A stretch of DNA of 64,000 nucleotides from a virus. The DNA is taken from positions 62,001 through 126,000 of the IMG/VR virus record IMGVR_UViG_3300024320_000003. One strand, written 5' to 3'. Of the stretch, positions 21,001 to 28,708 are shown piece by piece. The notes under the pieces were generated by a model. It was not told the DNA's origin. It searched no databases and saw nothing but the letters and a program-made list of their open reading frames with translations. The translations under genes and the position numbers were made by a program. Every line of letters starts with the position of its first letter. The first letter of the stretch is position 1.

Positions 21001-21523
21001 TACCTTTAATTTGGATGATTATTCCTTTGGAGCGGGAAACGGTAGCGACCAGGTACAGTATATAACAAACGATGCTACTCAAACTCCTATTGTAATTTCA
21101 GGTACTTCCCAAAACACTGGAAATGGAACTAGGTATACTGCAACCGTAAATCCACCTAACATTAATACTGGAATAGGAACAATTGATATCCAATCAGTGA
21201 CAGCATGTTCGCAATTAGGCATGGGATATACCACTAACGATCTTGTAATACAGCATTCAGCGGGTAATTCTACGCAAATTACGTATACTGGTTCTTTAAC
21301 AACAGCTACATGCCCTAGTCTATGTGAGTCACATGTGGTGACAGCCGGGACTAATTCCTCATCACTTTACTCTTATGAAGATTGTAACGGTGTTATACAG
21401 TTTGATACGATCCTGGTAAATGGACCTTCACAAACATTCTGTGCAGCGATCGGTAGTGTAATAATAACAACTCCAAGTTCCGGTGCATCGGTTTCCCTAG
21501 GAGGAATGCTGAGATGTGATTAA
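18041..21523 (+). CDS. Second short tail fibre (gp12-like), collagen-like stalk, no Hint
   Basis: 1160 aa. DKVNYNF (21-27), twelve Gly-X-Y triplets (36-71), and GWYLCNG (333-339) place it as a paralogue of the fibre just upstream. The collar approach is also shared (IGTIISFHYDTY here, VGSIIRIPSDTF there). The C-terminal part diverges completely: a Trp/Ser/Asn-rich region, then a Cys-containing repeat-like tail (CSQLGMGY, CPSLCESH, CNGVIQFD, ending LRCD) with no Hint motifs. It probably binds the host surface as an adhesin; different C-termini on the two fibres suggest different receptors. It has its own late-promoter-like box. Confidence 0.75.
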   Translation: MPIPINLKQILQSDTQQEKLDKVNYNFDQLVANGGGPMGATGSIGETGFQGATGDDGPQGIDGPQGFQGPADASNNSKWKDGAIWYNGALNIKTIVPEHELAGPATQVNFPPTNVLLGYASNDDEYNDLNLISGYLNSVLLINKNSNYHDSNIRLISEKGTDKYLDIALTNYPALSSIGEQSVLEFKFASSVAAGEYRWNADTYIINDVNDNEMMSMDAINGVKFTGSFLSTNDAIFTGSIFKINNSYVGGTTNTNPDVDKIAVALDNTGTIGFKEASEIGASVPIGTIISFHYDTYIDVSNFTQNQTINLNSDPSTIDIVVGRGVAGTQYEGWYLCNGQTWKNSNINYTVPNLNSFSFNFTTNVGQITSLSGASRPNFIGGGLFTFSQDANSIEYDITVDSTEAWVSETSTNSNYATTEYAVVKTPQLIYLGASDLYYNVTGPAPLTFPAMYSKLLDNNSTTYNDAVFPNSPDEAGADRWREINLVDANGYQGNSIIVGQPLQSAGREIKNTTTGTWSAGSTSDVQLEYGQVNIFDLRLTARGKDTSWSSNPSPESPPNCNTEREAESYSWFTDWSERWNGNTSTTSAWNYVGEFNPSSTSSYYEGQIFSYQNNFYTVSPGQSSMGIDPVALNITDPSAHIVATGSSWEKGGNSWYGTPRYFYRLPKVEDPEEESWHYSPMNQSNSPSNSAPPPNNRFSLTLTGGRGGYGDWATNTSDGAIVRPISGSPGQFEPVWPSLYEQANSTTANALTSGELYDQQGRWTWPAEVFLDIYNDIGQTVAMVQVPIITRWNKGIIEDLYDSLTIDPTTDFPQYSMPYNYTEGTNHWNTAATIGTQVGPTISGPGGTIEKMYSGGWENPGTGVLSGEDWDYWYTGQNDTEFRRYQRVEFKILVSPSVSNDIYSYLDNNPGSTIKFRTAWWSDKIQDGTEDYLDPDTDNGIYNGGGSPDYSSSAWNRQPAGMGYDPSVCVQNYNPPTSALQIQGGSTFNLDDYSFGAGNGSDQVQYITNDATQTPIVISGTSQNTGNGTRYTATVNPPNINTGIGTIDIQSVTACSQLGMGYTTNDLVIQHSAGNSTQITYTGSLTTATCPSLCESHVVTAGTNSSSLYSYEDCNGVIQFDTILVNGPSQTFCAAIGSVIITTPSSGASVSLGGMLRCD
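18146..18253 (+). repeat. Collagen-like Gly-X-Y repeat coding segment
   Basis: Residues 36-71 of the second fibre form twelve uninterrupted Gly-X-Y triplets, many of the type GDDGPQGIDGPQG. The position mirrors the tract in the upstream paralogue. Confidence 0.85.
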
Positions 21524-21532
21524 AATAAAGAT

Positions 21533-22354
21533 ATGAATATAATAAACACATATAAACTTTACAAAAACGTAATTCTTTTCGGAGGACTTGCGATTTTGTT
21601 GTTTTGTCTTTTACAACAATGTAACTCTAACCAAAACTTAAAAAGAGAAATTATACAAGTTCAGAAGGTATCTGATAGAAACCTTAATAACTATAAAGCC
21701 ACGCAAGATACTATTATAATTGAAAAGAATAAAAATAAAGAATTAGTTTCTAGTATAAGATCCTTTGAGTATGATGTAAACACCCTAACTGAAAGTAATA
21801 AGAAACTAGTTTCTAAATATGCTAATCAATTAAATATTAATAACGAATTAGAGAATGTTAATAGTTTACTTTCAACAACTTTAAACGTAAAAGATTCTAT
21901 AATAAACGCAAATGGAGTTGTAACCGTTGATACGGATTCTATAAATAATATAGATACGATAACAGTTGACGTAAACGATAAGTGGGAGTTTGATAAATAT
22001 AACTGGAGAAGATTTCAAGGAAGTATATCTCTTTTAAAGGATAGCACTAATTATAATTTATTCTCTTCTAGATTTGATATTATACAGGGAATAGGTTTAA
22101 GTGCTGCCATCATTAATGAAGAAGGATTTGACAGACTTAAAATTACAACTCCATATAAAGGAGTAACGTTCACTAATATAGAAAATATAAACTTAGTTAA
22201 CGATAGATTAAATAATAAATATGAGAAAAAAGCAGGGTGGTCTATTGGTGTTGGATTTCAATATGGACTTAACTTGAATAACAATCAAGTTATAAGTACT
22301 GGTCCATCAATTGGTATAGGAGTATACTGGTCCCCTAAATTTCTTAGATTTTAA
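21533..22354 (+). CDS. Membrane-anchored coiled-coil protein (possible spanin-like)
   Basis: 273 aa. One hydrophobic segment near the N-terminus (about 13-28, VILFGGLAILLFCLL) is followed by QQC, then a charged coiled-coil region at about 32-120. The C-terminal domain ends with Gly-rich alternating beta motifs (SIGVGFQYG and GPSIGIGVYW) resembling a strand pair. The build of one membrane anchor, a periplasmic coil and a C-terminal beta end recalls small proteins of Bacteroidota phages and spanin-like lysis proteins. No catalytic residue is visible. It sits between fibre and structural genes, so an unrecognised tail-associated role is equally possible. Confidence 0.4.
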   Translation: MNIINTYKLYKNVILFGGLAILLFCLLQQCNSNQNLKREIIQVQKVSDRNLNNYKATQDTIIIEKNKNKELVSSIRSFEYDVNTLTESNKKLVSKYANQLNINNELENVNSLLSTTLNVKDSIINANGVVTVDTDSINNIDTITVDVNDKWEFDKYNWRRFQGSISLLKDSTNYNLFSSRFDIIQGIGLSAAIINEEGFDRLKITTPYKGVTFTNIENINLVNDRLNNKYEKKAGWSIGVGFQYGLNLNNNQVISTGPSIGIGVYWSPKFLRF

Positions 22355-22369
22355 AATAATAAATAAACA

Positions 22370-24427
22370 ATGGCACAATCATCCAAATTCTTAAGACTAG
22401 ATGACGACATTCTAATGGAGTTCATGTATCATGATCAAAATGTTGATTATGTAGATGATGCTAAGATAGAAAACGACGACAACGGAAGTCAATTTAAATT
22501 TTTAAACACAGAGGCATCTAACGATTCAGCCTCTAGATTCTTAATTCATGAATTAGGAGCAGATGTTGTTAACTTCAGTGTAAAGATACAAGATGGTTAT
22601 GTTTTTATTAATGATTTTGCGTCTAGGCAATTAGTTCTTAAAAACGGCAAAACTTATAAATTTAACCTATCTGATTCTACGATAGACAATATAGCTGGAT
22701 TCACAATAGATGGTTCAACTACCCAATTAATTGGTAACACATACATATATACTCCAGGAACTAATGGAAGATTTGAATATTCATATGAAAATATGGCTGG
22801 AGATAGTGCTAGAGGTGGAGAAATAAACGTAGGAAATAGAGCTAATCCTTTATTTGCAGAACCAGAACAAGAAACTGGAAATAGTATTAAAACTGCAACA
22901 GGTGAAGTTGGAAGATATTATGGAGTTCCTTCAGAATATGATGGCAAATGGGCTTTACTAAAAAATGATTTAGCATATTTAGATAGTTCATCATGGAATG
23001 GAACAGACTCTTCTCTTGCAAACGTAGATGATAGTATAGTAAGTGATGTATGGTATGACACTATAAGATTACACTTAAAGACAGGATTTTCATTTGCAGC
23101 TAGAGGTAAAGAAGGTTTTATGTTTCAGGTAAAAGCAAAAAGAGAATCAGGAGTCTATAATTATTTCACATCTATTGTGTATTTAAATCATTCTAATTTT
23201 GAAATTAGTAATCCTAATTCATTTGTATTAGGAGATACTTCATATTCTAAATACATACAAATTAAAGTACCTTCTTTAATTTATTTTGATGTTTCAACTA
23301 AGAATAAAGATTTTCACGATGCATTCTTTGGAGAAAACGAAGATGCAATATTAGATTCTACTAACTATGAAATAAGTTTAAAATTAATAAACACTTTAAC
23401 TGAAGAAGGAGATGTAGAATACATCAATGTAGAAGACACTATTGATGTTACAGTCGCAATGGAAGACGAATATGTAGATATTGCAGCAAACGTCGAGGAA
23501 GTAGAAGATATGGATTATTTTCAAATATATGGGACCAAGGACGGATCTAGGCAAGGTTTTGAAAACTATATAAATGGAAGAATACAAACATCAAGTGATG
23601 ATATCATAATATTCCATGACATAGAAGTTAGTGAACAAATAGGTTTAGATTTCTTAGACACATCTTCTATGACATTTACTCAAACCGCAAATTATGAAGC
23701 TCCGATACCATTTAGACCTATCATATTTAATTCTGATATTGCAAGTTCATTTTATATTAGACATACTATGAGAATGTATAATGAAACCGATAATACACAG
23801 ATTATTAAGGTTGCTACTATGACATCATATAATCCTAAGAAATACGGTACTCGTATGGAAAAGATTAATCTAAGAAACGTAGATCCTACTATTATCTATA
23901 ATAAACTACCTAACACTACAGTAAATAGAGAATTAAATCAATTTGTTAATTCAATTAGACCGAGCGTTGGAGAAACTAAATATGTTCCAGTTGCGTTAGA
24001 TACTTATGGTATATTAGCATCTGCTACAAACGTTACAACAGATTTAACAGAATCTGAAGAATTAGATAACATTAAGTTTTTTGAAGAAGGTAAAGCTAGC
24101 ATTAAATTATCTAAAGTATCTGATAACTTCGTGAAATTTAATATTGCTCAGCCCGATGGTGACGATAAAAAAGCGGTTTCATTAGTAAGCGCTGAAAATA
24201 TAATTTTAATTATTAAAAGCGGATCTATAGAACAGAGAATAGTACATGATCCTTCATTTCCTAATATAGATTTAGGATTAGGAGAAGTATTCTTTAAAAT
24301 ACCTAAAGGCACAGCTGTAAGATTTGATAAAACAGATGCAAATAAGTTCGAAGACAAATTCTATATTAATATAAAGAATGGAGAAACAGAGTCCTTATTG
24401 TATCATGGAAAAGTAGAAATAGTATAA
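22370..24427 (+). CDS. Virion structural protein, 685 aa, unknown
   Basis: 685 aa, acidic and beta-rich. The N-terminus (KFLRLDDDILMEFMYHDQN) and a C-terminal module (about 555-685) that begins at an acidic stretch read as two domains joined by a long mixed region. No enzyme motif is visible. Its last base is the first base of the next gene's ATG (TAATG-type overlap), implying coupled expression with the putative tail-tube-like protein. Probably a tail or baseplate component. Confidence 0.5.
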   Translation: MAQSSKFLRLDDDILMEFMYHDQNVDYVDDAKIENDDNGSQFKFLNTEASNDSASRFLIHELGADVVNFSVKIQDGYVFINDFASRQLVLKNGKTYKFNLSDSTIDNIAGFTIDGSTTQLIGNTYIYTPGTNGRFEYSYENMAGDSARGGEINVGNRANPLFAEPEQETGNSIKTATGEVGRYYGVPSEYDGKWALLKNDLAYLDSSSWNGTDSSLANVDDSIVSDVWYDTIRLHLKTGFSFAARGKEGFMFQVKAKRESGVYNYFTSIVYLNHSNFEISNPNSFVLGDTSYSKYIQIKVPSLIYFDVSTKNKDFHDAFFGENEDAILDSTNYEISLKLINTLTEEGDVEYINVEDTIDVTVAMEDEYVDIAANVEEVEDMDYFQIYGTKDGSRQGFENYINGRIQTSSDDIIIFHDIEVSEQIGLDFLDTSSMTFTQTANYEAPIPFRPIIFNSDIASSFYIRHTMRMYNETDNTQIIKVATMTSYNPKKYGTRMEKINLRNVDPTIIYNKLPNTTVNRELNQFVNSIRPSVGETKYVPVALDTYGILASATNVTTDLTESEELDNIKFFEEGKASIKLSKVSDNFVKFNIAQPDGDDKKAVSLVSAENIILIIKSGSIEQRIVHDPSFPNIDLGLGEVFFKIPKGTAVRFDKTDANKFEDKFYINIKNGETESLLYHGKVEIV

Positions 24428-24984
24428 TGATATTAAATAGTAGAAATAACTTATTTAACTTTAAATTTCCTAGGACATTTATTCCGAAGGAAGTAGCTGA
24501 CAAATATAGATCTTATTTGGGTAAAATGCCAGGCAACATAATAGAAGAACCTATTGATTTTGTCAATTATTCAATACAGGGTTTAAGTTTACCTGGAATT
24601 AATTTTGATCCAATACAGCAATCGCCTAACGACGGAACTATCACATACCATAGAGGGTCTATTCCTATTCAAAATACAGTTGAAAGACAATTCTCTATAG
24701 AGTTACAGCTATTAGACGGGTATATTAATTATTGGATAATGCAAGATACTTTATTATATTATTATTCAAAACAAGTTAGAGACCCTTTTATTAACGATCT
24801 AAAACTTCAAATAATGGATGCAGAAGGTATACATTTAATGAGTGCAGTTTTTGAAAAGCCTATTCTTAATTCTATTTCTGAATTAGAGTTAAACATGTCA
24901 AGTAATGTTGCTGATTTTTCTACATTTACACTTAACTTCTATTATAATAAGTTTAATATTATCTCAGAGATAGACGGTAAATAA
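24427..24984 (+). CDS. Putative tail-tube-fold/baseplate protein, 185 aa
   Basis: 185 aa. The pattern of a short N-terminal helix, then beta strands (FVNYSIQGLSLPGINFD, ERQFSIELQLLDGYINYW) and a final beta hairpin (FSTFTLNFYYNKFN) resembles the tube fold of T4 gp19 and related baseplate-hub/tube-initiator proteins. Length is close to that of gp19 (about 163 aa). This is a shape resemblance, not a motif match. It is translationally coupled to the preceding structural gene and closes the structural block. Confidence 0.4.
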   Translation: MILNSRNNLFNFKFPRTFIPKEVADKYRSYLGKMPGNIIEEPIDFVNYSIQGLSLPGINFDPIQQSPNDGTITYHRGSIPIQNTVERQFSIELQLLDGYINYWIMQDTLLYYYSKQVRDPFINDLKLQIMDAEGIHLMSAVFEKPILNSISELELNMSSNVADFSTFTLNFYYNKFNIISEIDGK

Positions 24985-24988
24985 ACGA

Positions 24989-24996
24989 GATATATA
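24989..24996 (+). promoter_or_regulatory. Candidate late promoter box GATATATA
   Basis: GATATATA in the 37-bp gap, 33 bp upstream of the ATG of the small glycine-zipper protein at 25022. Spacing matches the copies before 9662, 18041, 40498 and 63451. Confidence 0.5.
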
Positions 24997-25021
24997 ATCC
25001 ATAACAATATAGACCAATATA

Positions 25022-25390
25022 ATGAAAACATTTTTTGAATACTTAAGCGAAGAGAATATAACTAAAGAGGAAATTACCCTTTTAGAAGAATCTCTGCAGT
25101 CAGAATGGACTGATGAATTAGAGCAAAAAGTAGATGCTGCTTTAGAAGAATTTACTAGACAGTATGCAAATGAAGATGGAACGTTTGATTTTGAAAGATT
25201 TAATGAGGAATTAACAAATGAAGGTTTCTTAGGTTCTATATTTGGTGGCCTTACAGGATTTGCTCTAGGTAAAACAATTGGTAAAACAGTTGCTAAAGTT
25301 CTAGGAATTCAGAAAGGTATTTTTTACGATTTATTAACCTCAAGATTAGTTGGCGCTGGATTAGGTGCGGCTATCGGAAAATCATTCTAA
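25022..25390 (+). CDS. Glycine-zipper protein with T4 internal-protein-like N-terminus
   Basis: 122 aa. The start MKTFFEYLSE closely resembles the T4 internal protein III capsid-targeting sequence (MKTYQEFIAE) and contains an L-x-E string (L8-S-E10) of the type cut by the T4 gp21 prohead protease. A second such string, L64-T-N-E67 followed by Gly68, precedes a hydrophobic Gly-rich segment (68-122: GSIFGGLTGFALG and GAGLGAAIG) with the GxxxG pattern of glycine zippers. The middle (11-67) is strongly acidic. I infer a packaged small protein whose acidic propeptide masks a membrane-active tail. A candidate late promoter lies 33 bp upstream. Confidence 0.5.
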   Translation: MKTFFEYLSEENITKEEITLLEESLQSEWTDELEQKVDAALEEFTRQYANEDGTFDFERFNEELTNEGFLGSIFGGLTGFALGKTIGKTVAKVLGIQKGIFYDLLTSRLVGAGLGAAIGKSF

Positions 25391-25391
25391 T

Positions 25392-26060
25392 TTGAATTAC
25401 GTATCAGTAGACTTTTCATTAAATTCTCCAGGTATTTTTATATACCAAGAAGAAACTAACGAATATCATTTCATATCTTATATTAAAGAAGGTCAAGGAA
25501 CCAAGAAAGAAAGAGCTTGGCAAGAAGACATATCTCATTTAAAGGGAGTTACTCTTATTAATCAACCTGACTGGGGAAAACATGGTGAAGATTATTCAAG
25601 CGTTGAATTAGCAAAGATAAAGAGATACGCTAAAACCGCAGATGACATTATTAATTTAATAACGGATATTACAAAAACAAAGAAGCAATATATTATTTCT
25701 TTTGAAGGAACTTCTTTCGGTTCTAAAATGGGAACTAATAATATTATAGATATGGCTGCAGGAGCTGCGATACTTAAAGAAAGAATGCTAAGTCAACTTG
25801 AAATCTTAGATATTCAAACCATTGCTCCCACTACAATTAAGAAACACGCTGGAAAAGGAAACATGAATAAGTCTCAATTATGGGATGCCTTTTTAAGTAA
25901 TGTATTAGGAGATCAAATTTTAGCAGAACATCCTCTTTTAGATTTTTGTGTGAAAGAAATTGGACCTTCTAAAAAAATACCAAAACCCTTTGACGATTTA
26001 GTTGACGCTTACTTTTTAACTCACTTCGTTAGAGCAAAGATGTCGGCCACTGAGGAATAG
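25392..26060 (+). CDS. RuvC-like (RNase H-fold) Holliday-junction resolvase
   Basis: About 222 aa from a TTG start two bases after the upstream stop. A GTG at 25365 would extend it by nine residues but overlap the previous gene by 26 bp, so TTG is preferred. The RuvC/RNase H landmarks appear in order: VSVDFSLNSPG (first Asp, residue 6), ISFEGTSFGSK (Glu), IAPTTIKKHAGKGNMNK (the P-T-x-x-K-K-x-x-G-x-G-x-x-x-K loop of phage and poxvirus RuvC) and FDDLVDAYFL (final Asp pair). It would resolve branched replicative DNA before packaging, the job done in T4 by the unrelated gp49. Confidence 0.75.
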   Translation: MNYVSVDFSLNSPGIFIYQEETNEYHFISYIKEGQGTKKERAWQEDISHLKGVTLINQPDWGKHGEDYSSVELAKIKRYAKTADDIINLITDITKTKKQYIISFEGTSFGSKMGTNNIIDMAAGAAILKERMLSQLEILDIQTIAPTTIKKHAGKGNMNKSQLWDAFLSNVLGDQILAEHPLLDFCVKEIGPSKKIPKPFDDLVDAYFLTHFVRAKMSATEE

Positions 26061-26128
26061 ATTTACCACTGAGGCTTAAAGTCTTAAGTTATACTGTCTT
26101 TTCCCCATAAAGTTTCATAAAATAAAAA

Positions 26129-26136
26129 GATATATA
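26129..26136 (+). promoter_or_regulatory. GATATATA box very close to an ATG
   Basis: The octamer starts only 12 bp before the ATG at 26141, unlike the 31-42 bp seen elsewhere. A promoter here would start transcription inside or after that ATG, so it may serve a downstream gene or be coincidental. Confidence 0.3.
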
Positions 26137-26140
26137 AAAT

Positions 26141-26332
26141 ATGCAAACAGATAGAGAAATAATACCGGCACACCTATTAAAGCTTAAAGAGATTTTAAGT
26201 GATATGGTAACTCAACATAGAATAACAGAAAATGAAATGATAGATATGTTAAGAAAGGCTGGTTTAGCTCGTCTTCCAAACTCTTCTTCAAAGTGGATTG
26301 ACGAATCTGGATCAACCTATTCAGAGTTATAA
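26141..26332 (+). CDS. Small helical protein, unknown
   Basis: 63 aa, mostly helical (HLLKLKEILSDMVTQHRITE, ENEMIDMLRKAGLARL), with a short polar tail. It stands between 80-bp and 134-bp non-coding gaps, just ahead of the gp32 gene. The helix-turn-helix-like spacing is suggestive of a small DNA-binding or regulatory protein, but I do not recognise a family. Confidence 0.5.
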   Translation: MQTDREIIPAHLLKLKEILSDMVTQHRITENEMIDMLRKAGLARLPNSSSKWIDESGSTYSEL

Positions 26333-26358
26333 TTCTTCCCCCTGCCCCCTGCAATACG

Positions 26359-26366
26359 GATATATA
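26359..26366 (+). promoter_or_regulatory. GATATATA box upstream of gp32
   Basis: Located 108 bp upstream of the gp32 ATG in a 134-bp gap that otherwise holds a C-rich stretch and an A/T-rich leader. The distance is longer than for the other copies. A TATAACT at 26405-26411 might be a second, earlier start. Confidence 0.35.
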
Positions 26367-26466
26367 GAATAGTTATTATTGTGAAACCTTTTAGGAATTG
26401 CATGTATAACTATTGAAAGTTTTTTAAAGATTAAAGACATTAACGTAAATTAAAGCAATTAAAGAC

Positions 26467-27423
26467 ATGGCAGATTTTGACATTTTTAACCTCAGCGTAT
26501 CAGACGTTGAAACTCATGAAACAAAGAGCTCAAGCTCTACAAATGAGATCTACAAACCATCCGCAGATGATGGTAAAGACGGAACTTACAAAGCACTTAT
26601 TCGTTTTGTTCCAAACCCAACAAACCCAAGAAATTCATTAGTTAAAAAGTATGTACACTGGCTAACTGACGCTAACGGCGATGGAAGACTTATTGATTCA
26701 CCTTCAACGGTAGGAGATAAGTGTCCAATTGCAGATGCATTCTTCAAACTTCGTAAGAGTGATTCAGCAGTAGACCGTAAGATGAGCGACAAGCTTAAGC
26801 GTAGAGAACAGTATTACTCACTTATCAAAGTAGTGAAAGATCCTCAGAACCCTGAATTAGAAGGTACTTATAAAGTATTTAAATTCGGTTACAAAATTAA
26901 AGAGAAGATCGAAGAAGAAACTAAACCTGCATTTGGTGAACCAACTCAGATTTATGATTTATTCGAAGGAAAGAACTTTGAACTTATTATTACTCGCCAA
27001 GGTGAATATAATAACTATGATAAGTCTAAATTCTCTGCAACTAGATCAGCTATTGCAATTGATGGAAAACCAGCTGAAAGAAACCAAGAAGCTATGACAT
27101 CTATTAAAGGTGAATTAGATACAGCGCCATCTTTAGATCCTTATGGATATAAGAAATGGGATGCTGAAACTCTTGACTTTGTCAATGGTATTTTAAGACA
27201 ATATCTTAACCCTGGTTCTTCAATGGATTCTGTAATTTCTACACCGAAGCCAGCTGCTAAAAAAGCAGCAGTAAAAGAAGCAGCTCCGGTAACAGGAAAT
27301 GATGCTAACTTTGAATTCCCTGACACAATGACAGCGACTCCAACGGCAGCAGAAACAAAATCTTCAACTGCATCAGCAGATAGCGATGATCTAGATTCTT
27401 TCTTAGATGAAATCGGAATCTAA
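26467..27423 (+). CDS. 32: gp32-like single-stranded DNA-binding protein
   Basis: 318 aa (T4 gp32 is 301). The core aligns in order with T4 gp32: an N-terminal cooperativity region, YKALIRFVPN, a short region with His64 and Cys86 (KYVHW and DKCPIADAF), then YYSLIKVVKDPQNPELEG and VFKFGYKIKEKI, the gp32 OB-fold strands. The C-terminus is Ala/Lys/Pro-linked and ends in an acidic tip (DDLDSFLDEIGI) typical of SSBs that recruit partner proteins. Of the T4 zinc ligands only the His and one Cys are evident, and the expected C-P-x-C is C-P-I-A. It overlaps the primase start by 17 bp, consistent with coordinated replication expression. Confidence 0.9.
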   Translation: MADFDIFNLSVSDVETHETKSSSSTNEIYKPSADDGKDGTYKALIRFVPNPTNPRNSLVKKYVHWLTDANGDGRLIDSPSTVGDKCPIADAFFKLRKSDSAVDRKMSDKLKRREQYYSLIKVVKDPQNPELEGTYKVFKFGYKIKEKIEEETKPAFGEPTQIYDLFEGKNFELIITRQGEYNNYDKSKFSATRSAIAIDGKPAERNQEAMTSIKGELDTAPSLDPYGYKKWDAETLDFVNGILRQYLNPGSSMDSVISTPKPAAKKAAVKEAAPVTGNDANFEFPDTMTATPTAAETKSSTASADSDDLDSFLDEIGI

Positions 27424-28489
27424 AAAAATCACAGAAGATTTAAAGCAGAAGGTCAGAAGTTTAGTTAAACAAGTTTGTGTAAAAGAACATACTGACCCTA
27501 ACAAACACATGATTAAGGAAATGCCAGGTCGTTTAAACCTGGCATGCCCTTATTGTGGTGACTCGCATGGTGAAACTCATAAGAAAAGAGGTAATCTATA
27601 TTGGGCAACGTTACAATTCCACTGCTTTAATTGTGGACAACACTCAGATCTATATGGTTTTTTAAAAGATCATCACCTAAAATTCAAAGATACTCAAGAT
27701 TCTATTACAATTATAGAATACATTAAAGAACACAAAGTATCTGTTAATGAAGTAGACACTCTACAACATGGTGTATTTAAAACCTTATATGATTTATCAC
27801 CTACGAGAAAGGAACTTAAAGAAGTTTTTAAACTAGTAGAGATAGAACCAGGAGATCCTGCTTTTTTCTATTTAAAGAACAGGTTTTTACATAAGAAGCT
27901 TAATCACTTCTTGTATTCTCCCAGAGATAAAAGAATCTTAGTTTTAAACTTAGCACCTGAAGGTAAGGTTATAGGATTTCAAAGTAGATCTTTAAGGAAA
28001 AGTAAAAACACAAGATATCTAACATACGATATAGAAAAGATATATCAGGAAATGAATAAAGAAATACCTCTCCAGGATGAACAGCTTATATCCTCTAAGA
28101 AGTTATCAACTTTGTTTGGTATCATGACTGCAAACTTCCAAATGCCCTGTACGGTATTCGAAGGACCTTTAGATGCCTTATTTATGCCTAACTCTATAGC
28201 ATTGGCGTCTGTAACCAGATCAACCGAAGAGTTAGATGAAATTCCAACAATACGATATATGTTTGATAATGACGAAGCAGGAAAATCAAAGATGATGCAA
28301 AAATTAAAAAGAGGTAAAGAAGTATTTACATGGGACAAATTTATGTCTGAATCAAAGATGGATAAATATCCTAGCAAGATTAAAGATCTAAACGATCTAG
28401 TTATCGCTGCTTGGAAAACAAAAAATAAATGTTTATCCACAATGGATAAGTATTTTAGTAATTCACGACTAGATGCTTATTACTTATGA
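27407..28489 (+). CDS. 61: gp61-like DnaG-type DNA primase
   Basis: 360 aa (T4 gp61 is 342). An N-terminal zinc ribbon has Cys47/Cys50 (CPYCGDSHGE) and Cys73/Cys76 (CFNCG). A Toprim catalytic core follows, with Glu252 in FEGPLDALF and the acidic triad in FDNDEAG (Asp287, Asp289, Glu290). It makes the RNA primers for lagging-strand synthesis together with the gp41 helicase encoded at 58864. It starts inside the end of gp32 and overlaps the next small gene by 4 bp. Confidence 0.9.
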   Translation: MKSESKKITEDLKQKVRSLVKQVCVKEHTDPNKHMIKEMPGRLNLACPYCGDSHGETHKKRGNLYWATLQFHCFNCGQHSDLYGFLKDHHLKFKDTQDSITIIEYIKEHKVSVNEVDTLQHGVFKTLYDLSPTRKELKEVFKLVEIEPGDPAFFYLKNRFLHKKLNHFLYSPRDKRILVLNLAPEGKVIGFQSRSLRKSKNTRYLTYDIEKIYQEMNKEIPLQDEQLISSKKLSTLFGIMTANFQMPCTVFEGPLDALFMPNSIALASVTRSTEELDEIPTIRYMFDNDEAGKSKMMQKLKRGKEVFTWDKFMSESKMDKYPSKIKDLNDLVIAAWKTKNKCLSTMDKYFSNSRLDAYYL

Positions 28490-28698
28490 TAGACGATTAC
28501 GTACAAATGGTAAATGACGAATTAGATCAATTCGAAGAAGATGGAAAAAGACACAAAAATCTAAAAATGATTATTGGGTTTGCAGCAGCCGATTTATCAC
28601 ACGCTGAAAAAGAAATTAAAATAACTCCTAAATACAAAAAGAAATTTAAGAGTCAAGTTTATATTAAGAAGAATACTAATAATAACTCATTATTCTAA
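28486..28698 (+). CDS. Small basic protein with a clamp-binding-like SLF terminus
   Basis: 70 aa. It has an acidic N-terminal helix (DDYVQMVNDELDQFEED), a short hydrophobic patch (MIIGFAAADL) and a basic tail ending NNNSLF. The terminal S-L-F is shared with the polymerase C-terminal subunit and the glucosyltransferase of this window, and resembles the T4 polymerase clamp-binding tail (LDFLFG). It overlaps the primase stop by 4 bp and sits between primase and UvsY. It may be a small replisome or transcription accessory factor; the function is not known. Confidence 0.5.
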   Translation: MIDDYVQMVNDELDQFEEDGKRHKNLKMIIGFAAADLSHAEKEIKITPKYKKKFKSQVYIKKNTNNNSLF

Positions 28699-28708
28699 AA
28701 AACACCAC

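Noticed and set aside
21533-22354. Lipoprotein lipobox at LLQQC
   Set aside because: The residues before Cys (Q-Q) do not fit the small-residue lipobox rule, so a plain membrane anchor is the safer reading.
28045-28440. A 131-aa reverse-strand open frame opposite the primase
   Set aside because: It is a shadow of the primase Toprim region; all convincing genes in the window are on the + strand.
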